Shown: positions 14,944 through 23,254 of the stretch, one piece after another | Layout of the letters: every line of letters starts with the position of its first letter | How positions within the stretch are numbered: position 1 is the first letter of the stretch | From: JBDIAG01 sp963835085 | GTDB lineage: Bacteria > Actinomycetota > Actinomycetes > Actinomycetales > CAWJMD01 | DNA: 64,000 nt | Assembly: GCA_963835085.1 (NCBI GenBank) | Contig: CAWIED010000001.1 | Coordinates: forward strand, 1,922,001 to 1,986,000 | Direction: 5' to 3' | Translations under genes and position numbers: made by a program | The notes under the pieces: model-generated | Seen by the model: only the letters and a program-made list of their open reading frames with translations | Told to the model about the DNA's origin: nothing | Database searches by the model: none

Positions 14944-15632
14944 GCAGGCACCGGCACGTCGCTGAGTCGCCCGTGGTCGAGGCGGCACACCCGTTCGGCC
15001 CGGCTTGCCACCGCGAGGTCGTGGGTGATGGTGATCAGGGTCGTGCCTTGCTCACGACAGGCCCATTCCATTAAGTCCATCACCAGGGCTCCGGTGTCGA
15101 CATCGAGGGCGCCGGTGGGCTCGTCCGCCAGCAGGATGCGCGGTGAGCGCACCAGCGCCCGCGCGATCGCCACCCGCTGTTGCTCGCCGCCGGAGAGCTT
15201 CTCCGGAATAGCCTCCAGTCGGTCTCCCAGACCCACCCGCACCAGCGCCTCGGTGGCCAGTGCCTTACGCCGCCAGAACTGCGAGCCCGTTGCGTAGGTA
15301 AGGGGCACGCAGACGTTCTCCAGAGCCGTGCGTCGAGGCAGCAGGTTGAACTGCTGAAAGACGAAGCCGAAACTCTGGCCGCGCAACTGCGCACGGCGGG
15401 CGTCCGTCAGTCTCGCGACGGGTTGGCCGGCGAGCAGATACTCCCCGATGTCGGGTGCGTCGAGCAGTCCGAGCAGGTTGAGCAGCGTGGACTTGCCCGA
15501 GCCGGAGCGACCGACGACGGCCAGGTGTTCCCCTTCCTCCACCACCAGGTCGACATCAGCCAGAATCTCCAGCCACTGTCCGTCGGGGAGCCGCACCCGG
15601 CGTCCGATGCCATGGAGTTCGATCAGGCTCAT
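14940..15632 (-). CDS. ABC transporter ATP-binding protein (MacB/LolD-like)
   Basis: A 230-residue ATPase with all core motifs: Walker A GRSGSGKST (about 41-49), Q-loop FVFQQFN, signature LSGGEQQR, Walker B ILLADEPT and H-loop THDLA. Its size and the motif spacing match the LolD/MacB group. It is joined by 4-bp overlaps to the adaptor gene upstream and the permease gene downstream, so the three proteins form one efflux complex at the cytoplasmic membrane. Confidence 0.9.
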   Translation of the reverse strand: MSLIELHGIGRRVRLPDGQWLEILADVDLVVEEGEHLAVVGRSGSGKSTLLNLLGLLDAPDIGEYLLAGQPVARLTDARRAQLRGQSFGFVFQQFNLLPRRTALENVCVPLTYATGSQFWRRKALATEALVRVGLGDRLEAIPEKLSGGEQQRVAIARALVRSPRILLADEPTGALDVDTGALVMDLMEWACREQGTTLITITHDLAVASRAERVCRLDHGRLSDVPVPA

Positions 15633-16651
15633 CCGGCGGGCCCCGTTGCTGGGGCGGCGGACGGTGTCTTGCCGTCGACCGGTGCGAACTCGAGCACCTC
15701 GTCGCCTTCGGCGAGGCCCGAGGTGACCTGCACCAGCGTGCCGTCGGTGAGGCCGAGGCTGACCTTCTTCTGCATCGGGGTTCCGTTAGGCCCCAGCACC
15801 CACACGTTGCCGCTGCCCACGCTGCCCTGGACGGCCGAAGCCGGGACAGCGAGAACTCCTGCGACAGAACCGGTATCGACCGTCAGATCGACACTCATCC
15901 CAGCGAAGACGGTGGCCCCTCCCGGCACGGGGCAGGAGATCTCCGCAGTGGTAGGCCCTGAACCCGACGAGGTGGCGTACGGGTCGAAAGATTGCTGCGG
16001 TGATGTACCCGGGTCGCCCTGCGGCGCGGCCGACATGGTCAGGCCGGTGCAGGTGAAAGGTGCCGGGCCGCCCTGAGCCTGCACCTCGGCCGCGGCCGGA
16101 GGCTTGAGCAAGCGGAACTGCTGGGTCTGGGTGAGCGGCGCCTTGACGGTGAGGGTGCCGGGATCGACCGACGCCACGTCGGCGCCCACTGCCACCTCCT
16201 GGCCCTTGAGGACGTCGAGCTCGGCCAGCGTGCCGGCGGCGGTGGACTTGACGGTATCCGTTCTCGTACGCGGCTTTTCGATTGTCGTCTGGGTGCCGTC
16301 GGGGTGGGTGGAGGTGGACGTGGTTGGAGTCAGCGTGACAATCACGTCGAAGAGCGGCGTGCCGACCGCCACGGCGTCGTGAGCCGAGACCCGCACGCGG
16401 GAGACGGTTCCCGAGGAGGTGGCCTTGAGCTTGACGGCCGGATCGGCGTTGACCGTGCCGACCAGCTTGATGACGCTGCGGATGTCGGCCTTGGACACCT
16501 TGACGGTGGCCTGCTCACCGCCGACCTCCGGCGTCAGCGCGTCACTGGAATCGGTGCCGCGTCCGAACGCGATGACACACAACGCGATGGCGATGACCGT
16601 CCACACCAGCAGTCGCGCAACCGGCAACACCACACCGCGAAACCTGCCCAC
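15629..16651 (-). CDS. Efflux adaptor protein (HlyD/MacA-like), membrane anchored
   Basis: A 340-residue protein with an N-terminal anchor (VARLLVWTVIAIALCVIAFG) and a lipoyl/barrel-sandwich region (VKLKATSSGTVSRVRVSAHDAV; AAGTLAELDVLKGQEVAVG), followed by a beta-barrel (SVDLTVDTGSVAGVLAVPASAV) and a C-terminal membrane-proximal section (VSLGLTDGTLVQVTSGLAEGDEV). This order is that of MacA/RND-type adaptors; in monoderm actinobacteria such a protein probably extends the MacB-type permease outward. It starts with GTG at 16651 and leads the three-gene operon. Threonine-rich spacers in the middle are unusual. Confidence 0.8.
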   Translation of the reverse strand: MGRFRGVVLPVARLLVWTVIAIALCVIAFGRGTDSSDALTPEVGGEQATVKVSKADIRSVIKLVGTVNADPAVKLKATSSGTVSRVRVSAHDAVAVGTPLFDVIVTLTPTTSTSTHPDGTQTTIEKPRTRTDTVKSTAAGTLAELDVLKGQEVAVGADVASVDPGTLTVKAPLTQTQQFRLLKPPAAAEVQAQGGPAPFTCTGLTMSAAPQGDPGTSPQQSFDPYATSSGSGPTTAEISCPVPGGATVFAGMSVDLTVDTGSVAGVLAVPASAVQGSVGSGNVWVLGPNGTPMQKKVSLGLTDGTLVQVTSGLAEGDEVLEFAPVDGKTPSAAPATGPAG

Positions 16652-16699
16652 CCCAACCCCCTCGTGCCGACGGGTTCCTCAGGTCCCGACTTTGCCCAC

Positions 16700-17060
16700 C
16701 TTATGCGCTCTGGTGGGATTGGTGTCGGTTTGTTCGGGCGGTCGTTGTACCTAGCACGGCCGGGGCACGGCTGATCTTGCAGTGGCAGGCCGGATCGGTG
16801 TCCCTTATTCGACACGATCGCGAGCCAGCGATCTTCGCTGAGCACGAAACCCGTACCCACCGCACCGATCGTGTCGGATAAGGGACATCCACGGGTTGTG
16901 AGGAGGACACGAGACACGTGCACTCGCGCCCACAAGCCGCCCAACCATCGCCACCTGGGCGCGATCACGCGTCCAGCATCCATACGCCACGTTCTTCGGC
17001 CATCCGTCACCAACTTGGTGACACCTCAGCGAACAACGTCACAGTTCAACGATCTGGTGC
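16700..17060. repeat. Diverged 0.4-kb intergenic cassette, copy B (inverted relative to 46985-47395)
   Basis: Read on the minus strand, this gap has the same order of blocks as 46985-47395: TCGTTGAACTGTGACGTTGTT, then TGTCACCAAGTTGGTGACGGA, then GAAGAACGTGG and TGGATGC, then a 89-bp hairpin element, then GGACACCGATCCGGC and TACAACGACCGC. Spacing is kept although many bases differ. No gene is supported between 16652 and 17185. The palindrome GTCACCAAcTTGGTGAC at about 17006-17022 is perfect here. Confidence 0.65.
16799..16887 (-). repeat. Long hairpin element B (89 bp)
   Basis: Arms 16799-16820 and 16866-16887 are 22 bp and complementary at all but one position, where the pair is T/G. The interior includes GCTGAGCACGAAA (16837-16849), the reverse complement of the core seen in elements A and C at the same distance (38-39 bases) from the element end. 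Confidence 0.8.
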
Positions 17061-17185
17061 GCTCCAGCCCGGCCTGGGCCAGCCAGATGAGCTCTTCCAG
17101 GGTTCGTCAGTGCGAAGAGTGCTCCGCCGCCGAGGGGTTTGTGCCTACGCCGGTGGCGCGGCGCGGTTCCGGCGGAAGCTTCGGG

Positions 17186-17506
17186 TCAGATGTACTGACG
17201 ATCACGAGGCTCAGCGGTCACGACCGGTGCGCTGAGATCGTTGGCCGGTGCCGTACCACCCGTGGCGACCGCTCGCGCCACCACCACGGTGAGGAACCCG
17301 AAGGCGAGGACGATGCCCGCCCAATCGGGCCGGAACTCCATGGACGGCACGCCCTGGTCGATGCTGGCCGAGACGGTCACAAGGAAGGGCACGATCAGCG
17401 ACGTGCCGAAAACGAGTGATCCGATGGTCGCCACGATGCCGATCCCCGCCAGGCAACCGGCCGCTACTGCGGCTCCGAGCAGACCACAGCGAACTGTCTG
17501 GTGCAT
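17186..17506 (-). CDS. Small two-span membrane protein (106 aa)
   Basis: Starts MHQTVRCGLLGAAVAAGCL at 17506 behind a GGGGGACG ribosome site. Two hydrophobic spans (GLLGAAVAAGCLAGIGIVATIG and IVLAFGFLTVVVARAVA) flank an extracytoplasmic loop of about 30 residues, and the C-terminus is polar. An earlier ATG at 17548 is possible but lacks a ribosome site. No family recognised and no functional neighbour. Confidence 0.55.
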   Translation of the reverse strand: MHQTVRCGLLGAAVAAGCLAGIGIVATIGSLVFGTSLIVPFLVTVSASIDQGVPSMEFRPDWAGIVLAFGFLTVVVARAVATGGTAPANDLSAPVVTAEPRDRQYI

Positions 17507-17709
17507 TGTTACGTCCCCCACCCCGAAAACCTTCCTCACCCTATACATATGACCGTATTCGCTGATAACAGGAAGGTCAAGGGACTTCACAATAAATCGG
17601 GTATGTCGGGGCATCTCACAGCCCGTCGAGCGCGTTCCGAGCCGTTTCAGGGCAGCCCGATCTCAGGATGGGCTCAGGAATAGCAGTGCTGAGACGTCTC
17701 GAGAGAGAG

Positions 17710-18327
17710 TCAGTGCAGGCCGGCGTCCGTCGCGAGGACGTGCGACCACGAACGCAGATACCACTCCCCCGCCACGCGATCGAGAATCACCGTGTCGGTG
17801 TTGCGCAGCAGGTGCTCGCCGCCGAAGCCGGCTGGCACGTTGACCGCCCGGTTGGCGGCCCAGCAGCGAATCATCGCACCATGGCTGACGATGGCCACCG
17901 ACTCCAGGCCGAGATCCACCGCCTCGGCAACCACCTCGTCGAAGCGGCTGAGCACCTGGTGGCCGCGTTCACCGCCGCCAAGCCTGGGCTCTAGATCACC
18001 GTCGCACCAGGCGTTGACGACGTCGCGGTAGGCCAGGATCGAGGGTTCGTCGCCCGCCATCTCGAGGTCTCCTGCCGAGATCTCTCGCAGCCCGTCACGT
18101 TCGATCGGGGTCAGGCCATGGTGCTGGGCCAGAGGCATGGCCGTGAGGTGAGTGCGCACCAGGTTCGAGACGAAGATCGCCTCGATCGTGGATCCCTCGA
18201 GGCGCTCGACGAGACCGTGCGCCTGAGTGTGACCCAGCTCGGTAAGGCCCGGCCCGGGGTGGGCGGTGTCGAGCACATTCGCAACATTGGACGGGGTCTC
18301 GCCATGCCGGATGAGGATCAAGCGCAC
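17710..18327 (-). CDS. Histidine phosphatase (phosphoglycerate-mutase-like)
   Basis: A 205-residue protein with the catalytic R-H-G motif near the N-terminus (LILIRHGETPSN), the second catalytic histidine in VSHGAMIR, and the proton-donor Glu region at REISAGDLE. The histidine is transiently phosphorylated in this family, which removes phosphate from metabolites or proteins. It starts with GTG at 18327, inside the last codons of the Gfo/Idh/MocA gene (10-bp overlap), so the two are one operon. Substrate unknown. Confidence 0.85.
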   Translation of the reverse strand: MRLILIRHGETPSNVANVLDTAHPGPGLTELGHTQAHGLVERLEGSTIEAIFVSNLVRTHLTAMPLAQHHGLTPIERDGLREISAGDLEMAGDEPSILAYRDVVNAWCDGDLEPRLGGGERGHQVLSRFDEVVAEAVDLGLESVAIVSHGAMIRCWAANRAVNVPAGFGGEHLLRNTDTVILDRVAGEWYLRSWSHVLATDAGLH

Positions 18328-19340
18328 CGGGTCGCCTCCGAGAAGCCCTCGTCGACGTGGGGCGCGTCGAGCTGGCTCAGGGCCTCGTCGAGGATGCGCA
18401 TGGTGGCCAGAGTGTCGTCCAACGGCATGACCGGCGATTCGGTGAGCCCTTCGGCGAGGCATTCGCCCACGTGCGCCAGCTCATGGCTGTAGCCCTTGCC
18501 CACGAGGTCGTTCTGCACGACCTCCGGCTCCTGCCCGAGACGCTCGATGCGCAAAGCCGTCGGGTGATGAAACCGTGGCGGGACGATGACGCGGCCCTTC
18601 GTCCCCACCACGACGGCCTGACCGGGTGAGGCCGAGTCGAGCGAGCACGACAGCAGAGCGTGCCGTTCCTGTGGAAAGCCCACGAGCACACCGGCTTCCA
18701 CGTCGACTCCGGTCTGGCCCAGCCGTCCGACGGCATGCACCGACGTGGGGGCTCCCAGCAACCATTGCGCGAACGACGCGGTATACACGCCGCAGTCGAG
18801 CAGGGCGCCACCGCCCTTGCTGGGATCGAGCAACCGGTGCGTGGGCGGAGCATCGCTGGCAAACCCGAGGTCGGCCTGCACGGCTCGGATCTCGCCGAGC
18901 TCGCCGGAGTCGATCACCTGGCGCATCCGCGCGAAGGCAGGCTGAAATCGCAGCCACATGGCCTCCATGACGAAGACGCCTGCGGCGCGGGCCTGCTCGA
19001 TGAGGTCGGCCGTAGCGGCAGCCGAACAGGTGAACGCCTTTTCGATGAGGCAGGCCTTGCCGGCCTGGATCACTCGACTCGCGACGGCGTGGTGCTGAGC
19101 GTGCGGTGTGGCGATATAGACGACGTCGATCTCGGGATCTGCCACGAGCTCGTCGTAGGAGCCGTAGGCCTTCTCGATGCCGTGCCTGCGGGCGAACGCA
19201 CTGGCCCGGTCGAGGTCTCGGGAGGCGACGGCGCGCTTGACTGCTCCCGGCACCTGGTCGAGGTCATCGGCGATGACGGAGGCGATGGCACCGGTCGCGA
19301 GGATGCCCCAGCGAGTCGGACGTGTCGTCTGCTGGCTCAT
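18318..19340 (-). CDS. Gfo/Idh/MocA-family oxidoreductase
   Basis: A 340-residue NAD(P)-dependent dehydrogenase: N-terminal Rossmann domain (WGILATGAIASVIADDL), the family signature around IEKAFTCSAA (the EKP-like lysine), and a C-terminal substrate domain with MWLRFQPAF and CGVYTASFAQWLLG. Relatives oxidise sugars, inositols or trans-dihydrodiols; MWLRFxP and CG(V/I)Y resemble the trans-1,2-dihydrobenzenediol/xylose dehydrogenase branch. It is co-transcribed with the histidine phosphatase downstream. Confidence 0.85.
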   Translation of the reverse strand: MSQQTTRPTRWGILATGAIASVIADDLDQVPGAVKRAVASRDLDRASAFARRHGIEKAYGSYDELVADPEIDVVYIATPHAQHHAVASRVIQAGKACLIEKAFTCSAAATADLIEQARAAGVFVMEAMWLRFQPAFARMRQVIDSGELGEIRAVQADLGFASDAPPTHRLLDPSKGGGALLDCGVYTASFAQWLLGAPTSVHAVGRLGQTGVDVEAGVLVGFPQERHALLSCSLDSASPGQAVVVGTKGRVIVPPRFHHPTALRIERLGQEPEVVQNDLVGKGYSHELAHVGECLAEGLTESPVMPLDDTLATMRILDEALSQLDAPHVDEGFSEATRCA

Positions 19341-19396
19341 GGGCCCAGTTTGTCAGCATGGCCCCCGCGCCGGATGCAGGACTGTCGACTAGGTGG

Positions 19397-19412
19397 GACG
19401 GGCTTGCCCGTC
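19397..19412 (-). terminator. Short hairpin after the flavin-oxidoreductase-like gene
   Basis: GACGGGC-tt-GCCCGTC lies 9 bp beyond the stop of the minus-strand gene at 19422. No T-tract. A plausible actinobacterial terminator. Confidence 0.4.
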
Positions 19413-19421
19413 GTGAGGCCG

Positions 19422-19892
19422 CTAGTCCCGCTCGACCGTGCGTAGCCCGTGCTCAGGCGTCCAGGACTCGACGACGAGTTTGGTGGCCTCGGCGTTGAGC
19501 CGGGTGATGACCACCTCCGTGATGTCGGCGATGAACAGCTCGCCGTCGGGTCCCTCGCCCGGCTCACCGGTGTTCACCGGTCCAGCGGGGACGGCTCGAC
19601 CGGCGATCTTCGCTTCACCAGGCCAGTCCTGCTCCTTGCCGGGCTCGGGATGAAAGGTGGGCCCATGTAGGGCAAAACGAGGATCCCGTTTCAAGTCGGC
19701 CCCCTTGCGGGCGCCGGGCATCGAACCGAAACTCAGATCGTCGGGCGTGAACTCGCATTCGATGCCTGAGATTCGCGGCGAGCCGTCTGCACGCAGTGTC
19801 GCGATCGTCTTGTGCCGGCCGGCGTCGAAAAGCCTCCGCACGCGCCCGGCGAACTCTGGTTCCGTCTTCTCGACCGTCTTCCATGCTGGCAC
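19422..19892 (-). CDS. Pyridoxamine 5'-phosphate oxidase-family (split-barrel flavin) protein
   Basis: A 156-residue protein with the split beta-barrel pattern: HKTIATLRADGSPRISGIEC (first strands with flavin-facing Thr/Arg), LSFGSMPGARKGADLKRDPRFALH (the KxxDLxRDPR signature) and a C-terminal ITEVVITRLN strand. Family members bind FMN, F420 or heme and may be small reductases or stress proteins. The start is taken as the GTG at 19892 (MPAWKTVEK). No catalytic specialisation can be read. Confidence 0.7.
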   Translation of the reverse strand: MPAWKTVEKTEPEFAGRVRRLFDAGRHKTIATLRADGSPRISGIECEFTPDDLSFGSMPGARKGADLKRDPRFALHGPTFHPEPGKEQDWPGEAKIAGRAVPAGPVNTGEPGEGPDGELFIADITEVVITRLNAEATKLVVESWTPEHGLRTVERD

Positions 19893-20069
19893 GGCTAGAC
19901 AGCGTAGTCCCGATAGGGAGGCGATCGTCCGGAACCGCAACAATGCTTCGGGAGCCCATTCCCCTCTGAGCGGAGCAACTCACTACCAGAAGGCGAAAAT
20001 GGTCAGCATCGCCGCACCGCCTGATCGCATCGACCTGATCGCATCGACATCGCAAAGAGAGTGCACATC

Positions 20070-20585
20070 ATGATCCTTTCGAAGGTCCGAGACCCTCGCT
20101 TCGTGACAATCCGCCGAGGTGGCACTCTCACCGATTCGGATCACCATCTGCTGGCTCTATGGGCCGCCTTGTGTGCAGAGCACGTCCTGGAACTGTTCGA
20201 GTCGGTTCGGCCTGAGGATCCGCGGCCGCGTCAGGCGATCGAGCATGCTCGGGCGTGGGTACGCGGCGAGGTCACGATGATGCAGGCTCGTGCGGCGGGC
20301 GGTCATGCGATGGGGGCAGCCAGAGAACTGCGCGGGGCAGCACGGCATGCCGCCTACGCCGCCGGACAGGCCGGGGCCGTGGCCCACGTGGCCGCACACG
20401 AGCTCGGCGCGGCCGCCTACGCCATCAAGGCCGCGCGCGCAGCGGCGCCGGAAGTACTGGGCGAGGCCGCGAGGCGACTCGAGTGCCAGTGGCAGCGCGA
20501 TCAGCTCCCGGAGGCGATCCACGACCTCGTACTCGATGATCAGAGGTTGCGCAACGACATCTGCTGGTCGGTGTTCGACTGTTGA
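20070..20585 (+). CDS. Ala/His-rich helical protein, Imm5-like immunity family candidate
   Basis: A 171-residue, strongly helical protein: LLALWAALCAEHVLELFESVRPEDPRPRQAIEHARAWVRGE, then alanine-rich helices (GAARELRGAARHAAYAAGQAGAVAHVAAHELGAAAYAIKAARAA). This arrangement matches the small family annotated as putative immunity proteins of polymorphic toxin systems (Imm5-like). No toxin gene is adjacent, so it would be an orphan. The start is the ATG at 20070 (a GTG at 20061 is in frame). The family assignment comes from pattern memory only. Confidence 0.5.
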   Translation: MILSKVRDPRFVTIRRGGTLTDSDHHLLALWAALCAEHVLELFESVRPEDPRPRQAIEHARAWVRGEVTMMQARAAGGHAMGAARELRGAARHAAYAAGQAGAVAHVAAHELGAAAYAIKAARAAAPEVLGEAARRLECQWQRDQLPEAIHDLVLDDQRLRNDICWSVFDC

Positions 20586-20625
20586 GGCGGCGATCGGTGG
20601 GCGTCGCCCGCAGGCGGGGCTCGGA

Positions 20626-20724
20626 CGTAGCGCAATCTCGACTACATGGACGAGGACTCGGCGGGAGTGCTCGTGCTCACCGTTGCTAGAGAGTGCTCCT
20701 GCGTGTAGTCGAGATTGCGCTACG
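20626..20724 (+). repeat. Long hairpin element D (99 bp)
   Basis: Perfect 21-bp arms: CGTAGCGCAATCTCGACTACA at 20626-20646 and its reverse complement at 20704-20724. The interior holds CGTGCTCA (20672-20679). It lies between the convergent genes ending at 20585 and 20782, where it could also end transcription. The arms match element E but not A-C. Confidence 0.85.
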
Positions 20725-20781
20725 TGGAGATCGTCAGCACGGGAGACGTTGATCAAGATGGGTGGGGTCGCGCCTAGCGCT

Positions 20782-21381
20782 CTATTCGGGTGTCGTTTCT
20801 CGTGAGTTCCTGACGAGAGGCAGGAAGACGGTGTCGACGATGTCGACGATGGTCTCGTCGGGTATGTGAGTGAGGTTCATGATGAGCTCATGGCGGAGCA
20901 GATCGGAGGGCAGCCTGGCGATCCGGCCTGGTAGGCCCTCCGGAGGCAGTTCGCCGCGGTTGATGGCCTGCTGGACGACCCGAGTCAGGGCGCGACTCTG
21001 GTCGCCGAAGAGTTGGCCGCGCAGCTGTGCCGGTGTGAGCTTGATCTCGTTGTTGAAGTAGGCGCTGAGGATCGTGCTGAACAGGGCGGCGGCGTGTTCA
21101 GTGCGCCGGTTGGCTGACCGCAGCAGCGTGAGCACGTCTTCGCGTAGCGAGCCCGTATCGGGGATCTCGGCCGGAGTTCCGAAGCCCTGGTGGGCGAATA
21201 CGGCCAACAACAGGGCTTCCTTGTCGGGCCAGCGCCGGTAGAGGGCGGCTTTGCCCGTCTTCGCGCGTTCGGCGATCGCTTCGAAGGTGAAGCCCGGGTA
21301 GCTCTTTTCGATCAGTTGGCTCCAGCCCGCGTCGAGGATCGCCTCTTCCAGCGCCGCTCCGCGTCGTCTGGTCGCCGTCAT
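20782..21381 (-). CDS. TetR-family repressor of the adjacent MFS pump
   Basis: A 199-residue TetR protein. The N-terminal HTH has the usual layout (ILDAGWSQLIEKSYPGFTFEAIAERAKTGKAALYRRWPDKEALL), and the C-terminal ligand domain contains RQLFGDQSRALTRVVQQAI-type helices. It is divergent from the DHA2 transporter gene with an 84-bp shared control region holding an inverted repeat. By the usual logic, the repressor binds there and is released when it binds a drug-like ligand exported by the pump. Confidence 0.85.
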   Translation of the reverse strand: MTATRRRGAALEEAILDAGWSQLIEKSYPGFTFEAIAERAKTGKAALYRRWPDKEALLLAVFAHQGFGTPAEIPDTGSLREDVLTLLRSANRRTEHAAALFSTILSAYFNNEIKLTPAQLRGQLFGDQSRALTRVVQQAINRGELPPEGLPGRIARLPSDLLRHELIMNLTHIPDETIVDIVDTVFLPLVRNSRETTPE

Positions 21382-21406
21382 GCTCCCACCTCATTAGGTT
21401 CGCTTG

Positions 21407-21440
21407 CGTTCCTTATCCTAGCGATCTACCGTTAGGAACG
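21407..21440. promoter_or_regulatory. Candidate TetR operator
   Basis: Half-sites CGTTCCTTA (21407-21415) and TTAGGAACG (21432-21440) are inverted with one mismatch and a 16-bp gap, in the intergenic region between tetR and the transporter. A further AGGTTCG/CGTTCCT pairing lies just to the left. Confidence 0.5.
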
Positions 21441-21465
21441 AAGCCGTTCACTATTGGAGGTCGAG

Positions 21466-22905
21466 ATGGAAGAGGTGCCCGTATCCAGGCAGTCGACGGG
21501 CAGGTTGCTGACGGCGCTGATCGTCGGCGGGATCACGGCGATTTTGGATACAACGATCGTGGCAATCGGGCTGCACACGCTCACCGTGCAGCTCCACGCC
21601 CCGGTATCGACGATCCAGTGGGTGAGCACCGGCTACCTGCTCGCCCTGGCGATCGCCATCCCCTTCGTGAGCTGGGCGCAGGCCCGGTTCGGCGGTAAGC
21701 GGCTCTGGCTGTTCGCGCTCGGCTTGTTCGTCCTCGGTTCCGTCCTGTCCGCCTGCGCGTGGAACGCCGAATCCCTGATCGGCTTTCGCATCGTCCAAGG
21801 CCTTGGCGGCGGGGTGATGTTCCCGCTGATGCAGACGCTCGCCATGCAGAACGTCGACCCCAAGTCGAGAACCAAGACGATGGCGAGCGTGAGCCTGCCG
21901 GCTGCCCTCGGCCCGATTCTGGGGCCGGTGCTCGGCGGACTCGTGCTGAACTGGCTCGACTGGCGGTGGCTGTTCCTCATCAACGTCCCTATCGGCATCG
22001 TCGGCTTGATCCTCGCAGTGCGCTTCATCAACGACGACCGCCCCAGCCGGGAAGCTGCTCGCCCGCGGCTCGACATCGTCGGCGCCGTGCTTCTCGCGCC
22101 CGCGTTGGCGGGTCTGCTCTACGGCCTGTCCAACACCTACGCCGAGGGCGGGTTCAGCCGGCCGGACGTGCTGGTCCCGGGCCTCGGCGGCGTGATCCTG
22201 CTCGTCGCCTTCATCATCTGGGCCATCCGGCGAGCCGGCGCAGCCCTCGTCGACGTACGACTGCTCGCGGTGCGCTCCGTGCGCATCTCCTCGATCGCGC
22301 TCACCTTTGTGGGGGCCACGCTCTTCGCGAGCAACTTCCTGTTGCCGCTCTACTTTCAGGGCCTGCGCGGCTACAGCGTCCTGGATGCCGGCCTGCTTCT
22401 CATCCCCCAGGGGGTCGGCACCCTGCTTGCCCGATTCGTCGTGGGGAACCTCGTCACCAGGTTCGGCTCGCGCCTCGTGGCCGTGGTCGGGTTCCTCGTC
22501 ACCGCCGCCGCCACCGTGCCGTTCGCTCTTGCCGGCACCCACACCGATCTCTGGCTTCTCGGTGCCGTGCTGTTCGTTCGCGGCCTGGGCCTCGGCGTCG
22601 TCCTCATTCCCATCATGACTGCGGCCTATGTCGACATCCGTAAGGACCAAATGCCCCACGCCTCCGCCATCACCCGCATCGTCCAGCAGCTGGGCGGCGC
22701 CTTCGGCACCGCCCTCGCCGCCGTCGTCCTGACCGGCGCAGCGACCCCCGAGGCGGGCTTCGACGTCGCCTTTTGGTGCACCATCGCCGTCACCATCGCT
22801 GCCGCGGTCATCGCCCTTCTCCTGCCCACCCGGGAGCAAGGTGAGGTGCGCGTGCCCGACGCACACGGCGGGCCGGCCAGAACACCCGAGGAGGCGAAAA
22901 GCTGA
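21466..22905 (+). CDS. DHA2-family multidrug MFS transporter (EmrB/QacA-like)
   Basis: A 479-residue transporter with about 14 predicted membrane spans. Motif A-like RFGGKRLWL follows span 2, the antiporter motif C appears as GPILGPVLGG in span 5, and the N-terminus reads TAILDTTIVAIGLHTL as in EmrB/QacA proteins. Expected function: proton-driven efflux of hydrophobic drugs. The start at 21466 is set by a GGAGG ribosome site five bases upstream. Expression is probably controlled by the divergent TetR protein. Confidence 0.9.
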   Translation: MEEVPVSRQSTGRLLTALIVGGITAILDTTIVAIGLHTLTVQLHAPVSTIQWVSTGYLLALAIAIPFVSWAQARFGGKRLWLFALGLFVLGSVLSACAWNAESLIGFRIVQGLGGGVMFPLMQTLAMQNVDPKSRTKTMASVSLPAALGPILGPVLGGLVLNWLDWRWLFLINVPIGIVGLILAVRFINDDRPSREAARPRLDIVGAVLLAPALAGLLYGLSNTYAEGGFSRPDVLVPGLGGVILLVAFIIWAIRRAGAALVDVRLLAVRSVRISSIALTFVGATLFASNFLLPLYFQGLRGYSVLDAGLLLIPQGVGTLLARFVVGNLVTRFGSRLVAVVGFLVTAAATVPFALAGTHTDLWLLGAVLFVRGLGLGVVLIPIMTAAYVDIRKDQMPHASAITRIVQQLGGAFGTALAAVVLTGAATPEAGFDVAFWCTIAVTIAAAVIALLLPTREQGEVRVPDAHGGPARTPEEAKS

Positions 22906-23066
22906 GGCCATCGAACGTGTGAGGTCTACCTTGGCCGACCTGTCGCTCCGCCATCCTGCTCGGCCCTCGACCGCACGACCGCGCCCAGACGCCGGGCCGC
23001 CGATTCCGGCCGCCGGAACCACCGCGCACCGTCTAGCTGGTCTGAGGTTGCACGTCGACAATGGAG

Positions 23067-23139
23067 TGCCCCCGGTAGGACTCGAACCTACGACCGGCCG
23101 ATTAGAAGTCGGCTGCTCTATCCGCTGAGCTACGGGGGC
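23067..23139 (-). tRNA. tRNA-Arg (anticodon TCT)
   Basis: Cloverleaf of 73 bases: acceptor GCCCCCG/CGGGGGC with discriminator A, D-stem GCTC/GAGC, anticodon stem GCCGA/TCGGC around CTTCTAA, and T-arm with TTCGAGT. CCA is not encoded. It reads AGA and AGG-type rare Arg codons in a high-GC genome. Confidence 0.97.
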
Positions 23140-23254
23140 AGGCGGCTGCGGTGCGTTTGCAGCGAAGCCGGATTGCCGAAGTAAACCGTAATGGCAGCCA
23201 CCCGTCTGTAGCCACCGAGATGGCTCAGATCATGGCGGGTCATCCAAGCAACCC

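Noticed and set aside
21451..23061. 536-codon minus-strand frame opposite the MFS transporter
   Set aside because: Highly charged Gly/Asp/His-rich composition typical of antisense frames in GC-rich DNA; the + strand frame has membrane spans and family motifs.
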